Shown here: positions 7,867 to 15,342 of the stretch, piece by piece
How positions within the stretch are numbered: position 1 is the stretch's first letter
Layout: every line of letters starts with the position of its first letter
DNA from: JAAYPI01 sp036734385
GTDB taxonomy: Bacteria > Bacteroidota > Bacteroidia > Bacteroidales > Paludibacteraceae
DNA: 25,555 bases
Direction of reading: 5' to 3'
Assembly (NCBI GenBank): GCA_036734385.1
Contig: DAIMYQ010000022.1
Location: 1 to 25,555 of the forward strand
The notes under the pieces: generated by a model
What the model was told of the DNA's origin: nothing
Database searches by the model: none
Seen by the model: the letters and a program-made list of their open reading frames with translations, nothing else
Translations under genes and position numbers: made by a program

Positions 7867-10329
7867 TTGGATTTAAAATTACCCATATATATTGACGTGA
7901 TATTGCCATTGCCTGTGGCAAATGTTTACACGTACGTTGTTCCCACTGAAATGCTGGGTCAGCTCAAAGTGGGTATGCGAGTTATTGTGCCTTGGGGAAA
8001 AACGAAAATATATACCGCTTTGGTGTATTCTTTTCATCAAAATTATTCGTCTGATTATCAAATAAAAGAAATAGTAGGTGTTTTGGATCAACAACCGATT
8101 GTTTCATCTGTTCAGTTGAAGTTTTGGGAGTGGATTGCTTCGTATTATCAATGTTCTTTGGGTGAAGTGTTTAAGGCCGCTCTTCCTTCCGGTTTAAAAC
8201 TTGAAAGTGAAACTTTTGTTGATATCAATGTTGATTCCCCGACTAATTCAGTTTTTTCTAAAAAGGAGCAGGATATAGTTGCTGTACTCCAAGAAAAAAA
8301 ATCTCTTCGAATAGAACAGTTGATAAAAGAAAGTGGCAACAAAACTGTGGTGACGGCTATAAAAACGCTCTTGGAAAAAGATGTTATCAGGATTCGTGAG
8401 GTCGTGCAGGAAAACTATAAGCCGAGATATGAAAATTATATTCGGCTGTCATCTCAGGCAAAGCAAAAGGGTGTTTTGTTGTTTGATGAATTGAAACGAG
8501 CTAAAAAGCAGAGTGAACTTTTAAAAGGCTATCTCGAATTGTCAGGTGGTAACGCAGAATTTGATGAACAAAATAAAATTTCGAAAAAACAGTTACTCGG
8601 CACTTTCCAGGGATACGAATCTGCCTGTATAGCATTGGTTGAAAAACAAGTTTTTGAAACTTATCCTGAGCAAGTTTCTCGATTAGAAAAAGAGGAAGAG
8701 GAGTGTGAAGCGATAAACAATTTGAATGAACCTCAGACGGAAGCTTTCGATAAAATCAAAACGTATTTTGGTGAAAATAAGGTTGTTTTGTTGCACGGAA
8801 TAACTTCGAGTGGTAAAACTGAAATTTACATCAGGTTAATACAAGAAGCTATTGAAAAAGGAGAGCAAGTCTTGTATTTAGTACCTGAAATAGCCCTTAC
8901 GGTACAGCTAACCAATAGACTAAAGCGTGTTTTTGGCGATAAACTTGCCATTTATCACTCTAAATTTTCGGATGCTGAACGTGTCGAGATTTACAATGAT
9001 TTGTTGAACAAGAACCGTTATCAGGTAATTTTGGGCGTTCGTTCTTCCGTATTTTTGCCGTTTAGCCGTTTAGGGCTGATTATTGTAGACGAAGAGCATG
9101 AAAATAGCTATAAGCAATATGAACCGGCACCTCGTTATCATGCACGTAATGCGTCATTGGTGTTGGCTAATATGTTTAATAGTAAAGTGTTACTCGGAAC
9201 GGCCACTCCTTCCCTAGAAAGCTATTTTAATGCTACAACCGACAAATATGCTTTGGTAGAATTATCATCTCGTTACGAAAATATTCAAATGCCTGAGATT
9301 TTGGTGGTCGATATTCAGGATGCATTCAAGAAAAACCGAATGAAATCAATGTTTTCTTGGTTGCTTTTGGAAAAGATGCAAGAAGCGTTGGCAAATAATG
9401 AACAAGTTGTTTTATTTCAAAATAGGAGAGGCTTTTCTTCTTTTGTAGAATGCTCACAATGCGGTTGGGTGCCTAAATGCAAACATTGTGATGTGAGTTT
9501 AACGTACCACAAAAACCAACATGCACTTACGTGTCATTATTGTGGTTATATTGAATCTATGCCGAATGTATGTCCTTCTTGTGGAAACACACAGATAAAG
9601 GATAGGGGGTTTGGAACAGAAAAGGTAGAGGAAGAACTGAAAAAATATTTTCCTGACGTTTCGATTGGTCGCATGGATTTGGATACAACACGGACTAAAT
9701 ACGGATACCGAAATATTATTAATGATTTTGAAGAGCATAAAATTGATGTGCTGATTGGTACACAAATGGTTTCTAAAGGATTAGATTTTGAAAATGTGAG
9801 TGTTGTCGGTATTTTAAATGCCGATAATTTGTTTAATTATCCTGATTTTAGGTCGAGTGAGCGAGCTTTTCAAATGTTGGTGCAAGTGAGTGGCAGGGCG
9901 GGAAGAAAGCATAAACGAGGTATGGTCATTTTGCAAACTTTTGTTCCTGAAAATCCCATAGTGGCACAAATTGTAAACAATAACTATACTGATTTTTTTG
10001 CCACGCAATTGGCTGAACGAAAATTATTTAAATATCCTCCTTATTACAGGATAATTGCTATTTATACAAAACATAAGGACGAAAAAATAAATAATGCGGC
10101 GGTCGAAAAGTTGGCGTACGAATTAGTTGCCATTTTTGGAAATAGGGTACTGGGTCCCGATAATCCGCCTGTGGGTAGAATGCAAGGGTTATACGTGAAA
10201 AAAATAATGTTGAAAATTGAAAATGAGGTTTCGTATAAAAGAGCAAAAAATAGAATAGCCGAAATAATTAGTAGTGTCTTGAAACAGTTTAAAACGGTAA
10301 ACATAGTTGTAGATGTAGATCCGATGTAA
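7867..10329 (+). CDS. priA: Primosomal protein N' (replication restart helicase PriA)
   Basis: An 820-residue 3'-5' DNA helicase that reloads the replisome at stalled forks. The N-terminal DNA-binding domain begins with DVILPLPVANVYTYVVP (10-26). Then come Walker A GITSSGKTE (311-319), the DEEH box (408-411) and a GTATPS block (444-449). The zinc region has eight cysteines (529, 532, 538, 541, 556, 559, 569, 572), enough for the two usual zinc sites. The helicase C-terminal half includes GTQMVSKGLDF and QVSGRAGR. Length is normal for the phylum. The start is TTG at 7867: an in-frame stop lies at 7852 and no ATG occurs before residue 29, inside the first domain. The phosphatase gene follows after 10 bases. 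Confidence 0.97.
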   Translation: MDLKLPIYIDVILPLPVANVYTYVVPTEMLGQLKVGMRVIVPWGKTKIYTALVYSFHQNYSSDYQIKEIVGVLDQQPIVSSVQLKFWEWIASYYQCSLGEVFKAALPSGLKLESETFVDINVDSPTNSVFSKKEQDIVAVLQEKKSLRIEQLIKESGNKTVVTAIKTLLEKDVIRIREVVQENYKPRYENYIRLSSQAKQKGVLLFDELKRAKKQSELLKGYLELSGGNAEFDEQNKISKKQLLGTFQGYESACIALVEKQVFETYPEQVSRLEKEEEECEAINNLNEPQTEAFDKIKTYFGENKVVLLHGITSSGKTEIYIRLIQEAIEKGEQVLYLVPEIALTVQLTNRLKRVFGDKLAIYHSKFSDAERVEIYNDLLNKNRYQVILGVRSSVFLPFSRLGLIIVDEEHENSYKQYEPAPRYHARNASLVLANMFNSKVLLGTATPSLESYFNATTDKYALVELSSRYENIQMPEILVVDIQDAFKKNRMKSMFSWLLLEKMQEALANNEQVVLFQNRRGFSSFVECSQCGWVPKCKHCDVSLTYHKNQHALTCHYCGYIESMPNVCPSCGNTQIKDRGFGTEKVEEELKKYFPDVSIGRMDLDTTRTKYGYRNIINDFEEHKIDVLIGTQMVSKGLDFENVSVVGILNADNLFNYPDFRSSERAFQMLVQVSGRAGRKHKRGMVILQTFVPENPIVAQIVNNNYTDFFATQLAERKLFKYPPYYRIIAIYTKHKDEKINNAAVEKLAYELVAIFGNRVLGPDNPPVGRMQGLYVKKIMLKIENEVSYKRAKNRIAEIISSVLKQFKTVNIVVDVDPM

Positions 10330-10339
10330 TACATATCTT

Positions 10340-10813
10340 ATGAAGAAAATATTGTTTGTGTGTTTGGGAAATATTTGTCGCTCGGCAGCTGCTGAATCCG
10401 TGATGAAACAGCTTGTCGATGACGCGGGTCTTAGTGATTCGTTTGTGATTGATTCTGCAGGAATTCTTTCGATACATAAAGGCGAAACTGCCGATTATCG
10501 CATGAAAGAGCATGCTACACGGCGTGGATATACCCTTACTAGTCTTTCCCGACCTGTGGAATACGCTGATTTTGAAATTTTTGACTTAATTATCGGTATG
10601 GACAATACGAATGTGGATGATTTGTGCGACCGAGCACCAACATTGGAAGCCAAACGGAAAATTTCAAAAATGACTGATTTTTGTCAAGTTTGCGATGAAG
10701 ATTATATTCCTGATCCGTATTATGGTGGTGATGCCGGTTTTGAATTGGTGCTTGATATCTTGGAAGATGCTTGTCGGGGATTGTTATTGAAAATTCAAAC
10801 AGGGAAGATATGA
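10340..10813 (+). CDS. Low-molecular-weight protein tyrosine phosphatase
   Basis: A 157-residue LMW-PTP. The phosphate-binding loop CLGNICRS (8-15) has the nucleophile Cys8 and Arg14, and the general-acid loop is DPYYGG with Asp125 (125-130). Both sit at the expected places and the length is typical. Such enzymes remove phosphate from tyrosines; in bacteria they often oppose tyrosine kinases controlling capsule export, but no kinase or capsule gene is in the window, so the target is unknown. It lies 10 bases after priA and is probably co-transcribed with it. Start is the ATG at 10340. Confidence 0.95.
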   Translation: MKKILFVCLGNICRSAAAESVMKQLVDDAGLSDSFVIDSAGILSIHKGETADYRMKEHATRRGYTLTSLSRPVEYADFEIFDLIIGMDNTNVDDLCDRAPTLEAKRKISKMTDFCQVCDEDYIPDPYYGGDAGFELVLDILEDACRGLLLKIQTGKI

Positions 10814-10893
10814 AAACAATCTTGCAAATATGTTTAGTTGTAGTGCATATTAGAAAAGACAAAAATAGCGTAGAATATTGATAGAGAATTGAT

Positions 10894-10901
10894 TAAATTT
10901 G
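10894..10901 (+). promoter_or_regulatory. Candidate -7 box for the DUF1232 gene
   Basis: TAAATTTG matches TAnnTTTG exactly and ends 3 bases before the ATG at 10905. If used, transcription would begin at or within a base or two of the start codon. No -33 TTTG at the usual spacing. The other bases of the 91-base gap after the phosphatase gene show no hairpin or terminator. Confidence 0.4.
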
Positions 10902-10904
10902 CGT

Positions 10905-11282
10905 ATGGGTATTTTAAGAAAAATAAAAAAGCGTGCGAAATTTCTTAATGCAGAGGTTTTAGCTATCTACTATTCCATGAAAGATGCCAGGACACCATGG
11001 TTGGCAAGGGTTATAGTAGGTCTGACGGTCAGTTATGCCTACAGTCCCATTGATTTAATCCCTGATTTTATACCGTTTATTGGTTATTTAGACGATTTGC
11101 TGATACTGCCGTTAATGATAAAAATTTGTATTAGACTAATTCCAAAAGAAGTTTTTGAGGAATGTCGTATAAAAGCACAAAAAAGTATTGCCGTAAGCAA
11201 AAAAATAGGAATCTATACGGCAATAGTTATTGCCCTTTTATGGATTGGGCTGATTGCATTTATAATATCTAAAGTGGTGTAA
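10905..11282 (+). CDS. DUF1232 (YkvA-family) small membrane protein
   Basis: A 125-residue protein with the DUF1232 core SPIDLIPDFIPFIGYLDD (47-64), the family's conserved amphipathic or membrane hairpin, and a hydrophobic C-terminal segment (about 102-122). Family members are small and widespread, and their function is not established. The ATG at 10905 is chosen over the in-frame TTG at 10899, which lies within the -7 box. A second possibility is that it is read through from priA and the phosphatase. It converges on the LolD-like gene with only 13 bases between stop codons and no visible terminator there. Confidence 0.85.
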   Translation: MGILRKIKKRAKFLNAEVLAIYYSMKDARTPWLARVIVGLTVSYAYSPIDLIPDFIPFIGYLDDLLILPLMIKICIRLIPKEVFEECRIKAQKSIAVSKKIGIYTAIVIALLWIGLIAFIISKVV

Positions 11283-11295
11283 AAAAGAGAATTAT

Positions 11296-11952
11296 TTAAA
11301 TGATTTTTCCATCTTGCATTTCAATAATCCGGTCTGAAATAGTAGCTAATTCTTTATCGTGCGTTACGACCAACAAGGTCAAATTAAATTCATCACGTAG
11401 TTTGAAAAGTAATTGATGTAATTCTTGCTTGTTTTTGCTGTCCAAACTACCGGAAGGCTCATCTGCAAGTATTACCGAAGGTCTGTTTATCAATGCACGG
11501 GCAACCGCTACTCGCTGTTTTTCACCACCTGAAAGTTCGTTGGGCTTGTGTCCCAAACGTTCCGATAATCCCAAATACAACAGCAATTCTTTCGCTTCGT
11601 GCTCTGCTTCTTTTTTCGATTTTTTACCGATTAATGCCGGAATCATTACATTTTCAAGTGCTGTAAATTCCGGTAAAAGCTGATGAAATTGGAAGACAAA
11701 TCCTATGTTTTTATTTCTAAAATCGGATATATTTTTGTTGCTTAAATCATTGACAAGAGTGTTCGCTATTTTAATTGTTCCATTGTCTGCTTTGTCGAGT
11801 GTACCCAATATTTGCAACAAGGTAGTTTTGCCTGCACCGCTAGCACCAACAATGGTAACAAATTCTCCTTTTTTTATTTCCAAACTAATGTCTTTTAAAA
11901 CATGTAGTTCTCCGAAATGTTTGTCTATATGACTTGCTTCTACAATATTCAT
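11296..11952 (-). CDS. ABC transporter ATP-binding protein, LolD/MacB type
   Basis: A 218-residue ATPase with Walker A GASGAGKTT (36-44), Q-loop at Gln88 followed by FHQLLPEFTALEN, signature LSGGE (140-144), Walker B VILADEP (160-166) and switch His198. The Q-loop region and overall size place it with LolD/MacB/FtsE-like ATPases, which power lipoprotein release or mechanotransmission by FtsX-like permeases. No permease gene is adjacent, so the partner must be encoded elsewhere and the exact role is open. The ATG at 11952 shares an ATGA overlap with the tcdA stop, indicating translational coupling. A longer frame to 12039 falls inside tcdA and is rejected. Confidence 0.93.
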   Translation of the reverse strand: MNIVEASHIDKHFGELHVLKDISLEIKKGEFVTIVGASGAGKTTLLQILGTLDKADNGTIKIANTLVNDLSNKNISDFRNKNIGFVFQFHQLLPEFTALENVMIPALIGKKSKKEAEHEAKELLLYLGLSERLGHKPNELSGGEKQRVAVARALINRPSVILADEPSGSLDSKNKQELHQLLFKLRDEFNLTLLVVTHDKELATISDRIIEMQDGKII

Positions 11953-12659
11953 TGTTTTATTAATTTTCGTATAACGTATGATGATAAATAGCATCCAAAG
12001 ATAGCTGGTAAATACGATATAGTACCAACTGTCGAACATTTATTTTTTTCATCGTCTATCAAAATGATGGCATTTTTGTTTACTTGTTCTGACGAAAAAA
12101 CGACAGGAAGACCTTTTTCTATGCCTAATTTTTTCAGTCTTTTGCGGACATTTTTTGCCAACATACACTGATAGGTTTTTGATATATCGGAATATTGAAT
12201 TTTAGTCGGGTCAATTCTTCCGCCGGCTCCCATCGACGAAATAATTTTTATTTTATGTTTGATGCAATATTCTAATAGAGATACTTTTGGAGCTAAAGAA
12301 TCAATGGCATCTACTACGAAAGTGAAGTGTTTACTTTCAAATAGGGTAGGAATATTTTCTCCATCAATAAATATATCAAGTGCTTCAAGTTCCAAATCTG
12401 GGTTAATATCCCTTAATCTTTTAGATAATATATCGACTTTTTTTTCTCCAATAGTTTTCGAAGTGGCAGGCAATTGTCTATTGATGTTACTTTCTTTTAC
12501 CGTATCACTGTCTATAATGGTCATCTTGCCTATTCCTGCTCGGCAAAGTAGCTCTGCAACATAGGCACCGACACCACCTAAGCCAACCACTAAAACATGT
12601 GAGGCTTTTAGTATTTCCATCTTTTCTTTACCGAGTAAAAGTTCTGTTCTGCTGTACAT
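11949..12659 (-). CDS. tcdA: tRNA threonylcarbamoyladenosine dehydratase (TcdA/CsdL)
   Basis: A 236-residue E1-like (ThiF/MoeB superfamily) protein. It has the nucleotide-binding GLGGVG (26-31), acidic strand end IIDSD (48-52), NRQ (60-62), VDAID (116-120) and SSMGAGGRIDP (141-151), which is the block that marks TcdA among relatives. TcdA uses ATP to cyclise t6A37 of tRNAs to ct6A37. It lacks the CxxC zinc pairs of MoeB/ThiF, which supports the assignment. In E. coli the activity depends on the sulfur system CsdA-CsdE; here the only desulfurase pair seen is SufS-SufE further along. It starts 10 bases after the dGTPase-family stop and overlaps the ABC ATPase gene by 4 bases. Confidence 0.94.
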   Translation of the reverse strand: MYSRTELLLGKEKMEILKASHVLVVGLGGVGAYVAELLCRAGIGKMTIIDSDTVKESNINRQLPATSKTIGEKKVDILSKRLRDINPDLELEALDIFIDGENIPTLFESKHFTFVVDAIDSLAPKVSLLEYCIKHKIKIISSMGAGGRIDPTKIQYSDISKTYQCMLAKNVRKRLKKLGIEKGLPVVFSSEQVNKNAIILIDDEKNKCSTVGTISYLPAIFGCYLSSYVIRKLIKQ

Positions 12660-12669
12660 AGAAAGGCGA

Positions 12670-14010
12670 TTATAAAGAAGGTAAACTCATTCCTGTGATT
12701 TTTCGATACAGGTCCAGTGCATAAACGTCCGTCATGCCCGATATGTAATCAATCACCGCTTGAATTTTTCCATAAGCACTTGGCGAATACATTTCGTATT
12801 GACAGGGAACTCTGTCAAGTAGTAGTTTTGAATAAGCTTTTTCGGGATGAAAAACAGCCTTAGTTAGCTCATCTAACAGGGTTAAAATAATTTTGTATCC
12901 TGCCACTTCCACATCTAGTACTTCCGATGATTTATAAATTTTTTTGAATGATAAAGCAGCACAAGTTTTGTATGCTTTTTCGCAAACAGGTTGCAAATGG
13001 TCGATTAAGGAACCTTCAAAATGACCTGACAATATATCTTCCTCATTTTCGATAAAAACAAGTGTGCATTCCGAAATTAATAGTCCGATAACAGCTGAAC
13101 GTAAATAGGCGATTTGTTCGTTCGTATCATCCACTATTTTCCATGTGTCAAAAATTCTTTTTTTTCGGTCTTCATTGAAAAAACCAAGTAACAACTCTTT
13201 TGTTTGTTCAGTTGTAAGTATTTTAAGCTTATGAGCATCTTCTATATCCATTATTTGGTAGCAAATATCGTCAGCAGCTTCTACCAAGTACACCAGTGGG
13301 TAACGTGCATACTTGTTTTCGTTTGTTGGATTTTTAATAATACCCAATTCTGATGCAATGGCTTCATACGTTTCTTTTTCCGATTGAAAAAACCCGAATT
13401 TTCCTTTAGGTTGTGAAAATTCTGATGAATATGGATATTTTACAATGGATGCTAATGTCGAGTAGGTCATAGCAAACCCGCCTTTTCTTCTTCCTGAAAA
13501 TTGGTGCGTAAGTAGGCGTAAAGAGTTAGCGTTTCCTTCAAAATAAATAAAATCATCCCACTCGTTGTTCTTTTCCAAATAGTCTTGTAAGTTCTGTCCG
13601 TTTCCTTCTGAAAAATAACTGGAAATGGCTTTTTCACCTGAATGTCCAAAAGGAGGATTGCCCAAATCGTGAGCCAAACAAGCTGCCGATACGATTGACC
13701 CGATTTCCGAAACATAGGGAAGTTTTTCTACCGGATATTTTTTTGAAAGAGAATGTGAAATGTTGTCACCTAATGAACGCCCGACACAAGCTACTTCTAG
13801 GCTGTGTGTCAAGCGGTTATGCACGAAAACACTTCCTGGTAGTGGAAATACTTGGGTCTTATTTTGCAATCGTCTGAAAGGAGAAGAAAAAATTAAACGG
13901 TCATAGTCACGTTGAAACTCTGATCTATCCTCCTCTTTTCTTTTATGGTATTCTTCCATTCCAAAACGTTTGGTAGATAGTAGATTAACCCATTGCATTT
14001 TGTTTTCCAT
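12670..14010 (-). CDS. dgt: Deoxyguanosinetriphosphate triphosphohydrolase (dGTPase) family HD enzyme
   Basis: A 446-residue HD-superfamily enzyme. The N-terminal block FSSPFRRLQNKTQVFPL (41-57) is the dGTPase hallmark. HD metal ligands are seen as His69 in RLTHSLEV and His114-Asp115 in AHDLGNPPFGHSGE (113-126), with a further acidic motif in VEAADDICYQIMD. The family splits dNTPs to deoxynucleoside plus triphosphate and so tunes dNTP pools; the substrate may be dGTP or broader. Length fits bacterial dgt. It starts 4 bases after the YgjP-type protease gene and is followed by tcdA after 10 bases, so it belongs to the four-gene operon. Some family members limit phage growth, but nothing nearby points to that. 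Confidence 0.93.
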   Translation of the reverse strand: MENKMQWVNLLSTKRFGMEEYHKRKEEDRSEFQRDYDRLIFSSPFRRLQNKTQVFPLPGSVFVHNRLTHSLEVACVGRSLGDNISHSLSKKYPVEKLPYVSEIGSIVSAACLAHDLGNPPFGHSGEKAISSYFSEGNGQNLQDYLEKNNEWDDFIYFEGNANSLRLLTHQFSGRRKGGFAMTYSTLASIVKYPYSSEFSQPKGKFGFFQSEKETYEAIASELGIIKNPTNENKYARYPLVYLVEAADDICYQIMDIEDAHKLKILTTEQTKELLLGFFNEDRKKRIFDTWKIVDDTNEQIAYLRSAVIGLLISECTLVFIENEEDILSGHFEGSLIDHLQPVCEKAYKTCAALSFKKIYKSSEVLDVEVAGYKIILTLLDELTKAVFHPEKAYSKLLLDRVPCQYEMYSPSAYGKIQAVIDYISGMTDVYALDLYRKITGMSLPSL

Positions 14011-14014
14011 AATA

Positions 14015-14728
14015 TTAAAATAAATTGACTAAATGAGAGTAAGACTTTAATTCTTTCCGCAGTGCTAAATAGTTGTTCGAAACATTTTCCATAGCTTTCC
14101 AAAAATTGCTTCCATGATTCATGTGTTTGGTATGACACAGTTCGTGCAAAATAACATAGTCTGCTAAATAATCCGGCACTAACATTAAGTAAGCCGAAAG
14201 ATTAATATTTTTCTTGCTGGAACAACTCCCCCAGCGTTGTTTGGTGCGTCTTATTGTCACTTCATTGTACCTAAAGCCATATTTTGTGGCTAGCAAAGCG
14301 ACTCTTTGGGGTAAGTATCTTTTTGCCTCTGCAAGCACAAATTTTTCAATGCCGTCTTTTATCTTTTGCTGATAGGTAGATGACTTTAAATCAATGTTTT
14401 GAGGATATTCAATCAGTAAAATAGTGTTTTTTAGGCTAAATAAAAGATTAGTTCTGTTTGTTGCTTGTATTGAAACTGTAAATGTTATTGTTTTTAAACT
14501 TGTTATATCAGCCTGTATGTGTTGCTTGCTTTTTTCTATTCGAGTCAAGGCCTTGCTAATCCAATCTTTTTTCGAATTAATAAACTCAATGCCTTGGACC
14601 GTTGTAATTTTTTTCGGAATTACCAGTCGTATACCTTGTGCCCCGATCTGAATTCGTAAGGTTTTGGCTCTTAAGCTATGGATAATGTCAATATCTCCAA
14701 ATTCTTCGTGTGGATACGTTTCTTTCAT
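14015..14728 (-). CDS. YgjP-type zinc metallopeptidase (DUF45/SprT-like)
   Basis: A 237-residue protein whose C-terminal half carries the zinc motif HELCH (195-199) with a third ligand His205 in NHGSNFW, preceded by the family block RWGSCSSKKNINLSAYL (165-181). The N-terminal half is the usual beta-rich part of DUF45 proteins. These are predicted cytoplasmic metallopeptidases; no substrate is established, though homologues resemble SprT/SPRTN proteases that clear DNA-protein crosslinks. The ATG at 14728 is used; the TTG just before it at 14731 is less likely. It is the first gene of the operon with dgt, tcdA and the ABC ATPase gene. Confidence 0.88.
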   Translation of the reverse strand: MKETYPHEEFGDIDIIHSLRAKTLRIQIGAQGIRLVIPKKITTVQGIEFINSKKDWISKALTRIEKSKQHIQADITSLKTITFTVSIQATNRTNLLFSLKNTILLIEYPQNIDLKSSTYQQKIKDGIEKFVLAEAKRYLPQRVALLATKYGFRYNEVTIRRTKQRWGSCSSKKNINLSAYLMLVPDYLADYVILHELCHTKHMNHGSNFWKAMENVSNNYLALRKELKSYSHLVNLF

Positions 14729-14746
14729 CAATTAAATTTTCTATTG

Positions 14747-14754
14747 CAAAAATA
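14747..14754 (-). promoter_or_regulatory. Candidate -7 box for the YgjP-dgt-tcdA operon
   Basis: On the minus strand TATTTTTG fits TAnnTTTG and predicts a start near 14742, leaving a leader of about 14 bases. No -33 TTTG is found at the usual distance. It is back to back with the rimP promoter in the same 138-base gap (14729-14866). Confidence 0.4.
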
Positions 14755-14771
14755 GAAAAAAAAGCTAATAT

Positions 14772-14802
14772 TTTGTCTGTTAAATAATTATTCCTATATT
14801 TG
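14772..14802 (+). promoter_or_regulatory. Promoter of the rimP-nusA-infB-cvpA-suf transcript
   Basis: TTTG (14772-14775), a 19-base spacer and TATATTTG (14795-14802) match both Bacteroidota elements exactly. The predicted start near 14807 gives a leader of about 60 bases carrying the hairpin at 14822-14845. It is the only strong promoter found upstream of the following ten kilobases of same-strand genes. Confidence 0.8.
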
Positions 14803-14821
14803 CACCCGATAATGAGATAGG

Positions 14822-14845
14822 TGAGGGGGGCGGAAGTTCCCCTCA
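14822..14845 (+). promoter_or_regulatory. GC-rich hairpin in the rimP leader
   Basis: TGAGGGG (14822-14828) pairs with CCCCTCA (14839-14845). Two G-T pairs and a C-G pair continue the stem to a GGAA loop (14832-14835), a GNRA tetraloop. No T run follows, so it is not a standard terminator. It ends about 21 bases before the rimP ATG. It could be a binding site for a translation or transcription regulator or an mRNA-stabilising element; its role is unknown. Confidence 0.6.
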
Positions 14846-14866
14846 TTTGTTGGATATAAGATAACT

Positions 14867-15337
14867 ATGATAGAAAAGGACTTTGTATATCAAATTGTTA
14901 GCGATTTTCTAAAACAGAAAGAAGACTACTTTTTGGTCGATGTGGCTATCAGTAAAGCTAATGCAATTTTGGTCGAAATTGATGCCTTTGAAGGTGTAGA
15001 TATCGATACTTGTTGTGAAATCAGTCGCTTTATTGAAAGTAAATTAGACAGAGAAGTGGAAGATTATGAATTGGAAGTCGGTTCAGTTGGTATCACTTCT
15101 CCTTTCAAAATTTTGCAACAATACCAAAAAAATATTGGCAATGAGGTAGAAGTCTTAACAAAAGACGGACGTAAATGGGTCGGTGTTTTAGTGTCGGCAG
15201 AAGAAAATTCCTTTACCCTCGAAGTTACAAAGAAGGTAAAAGCCGAAAATAGCTCAAAGAAACAAGAAATTACAGAATCAATAAATTTTTCATACAGCGA
15301 AATAAAACAAACAAAATATAATTTCAGATTCAAATAA
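14867..15337 (+). CDS. rimP: Ribosome maturation factor RimP
   Basis: A 156-residue protein with the RimP two-domain layout: an N-terminal alpha-beta domain containing the conserved block YELEVGSVGITSPFK (67-81, the usual LEVSSPG pattern), and a C-terminal Sm-like barrel (about 85-156). RimP binds the free 30S subunit and helps assemble its head region. The length is normal. It heads the transcript, follows the leader hairpin, and is 5 bases before nusA. Start is the ATG at 14867. Similarity outside the central block is modest, as is common for this family; the position before nusA and infB supports the call. Confidence 0.95.
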   Translation: MIEKDFVYQIVSDFLKQKEDYFLVDVAISKANAILVEIDAFEGVDIDTCCEISRFIESKLDREVEDYELEVGSVGITSPFKILQQYQKNIGNEVEVLTKDGRKWVGVLVSAEENSFTLEVTKKVKAENSSKKQEITESINFSYSEIKQTKYNFRFK

Positions 15338-15342
15338 AAGTT

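Noticed and set aside
12670..14010. dGTPase as part of an anti-phage system.
   Set aside because: Neighbours are housekeeping genes and there are no defence partners, so ordinary dNTP control is the simpler reading.
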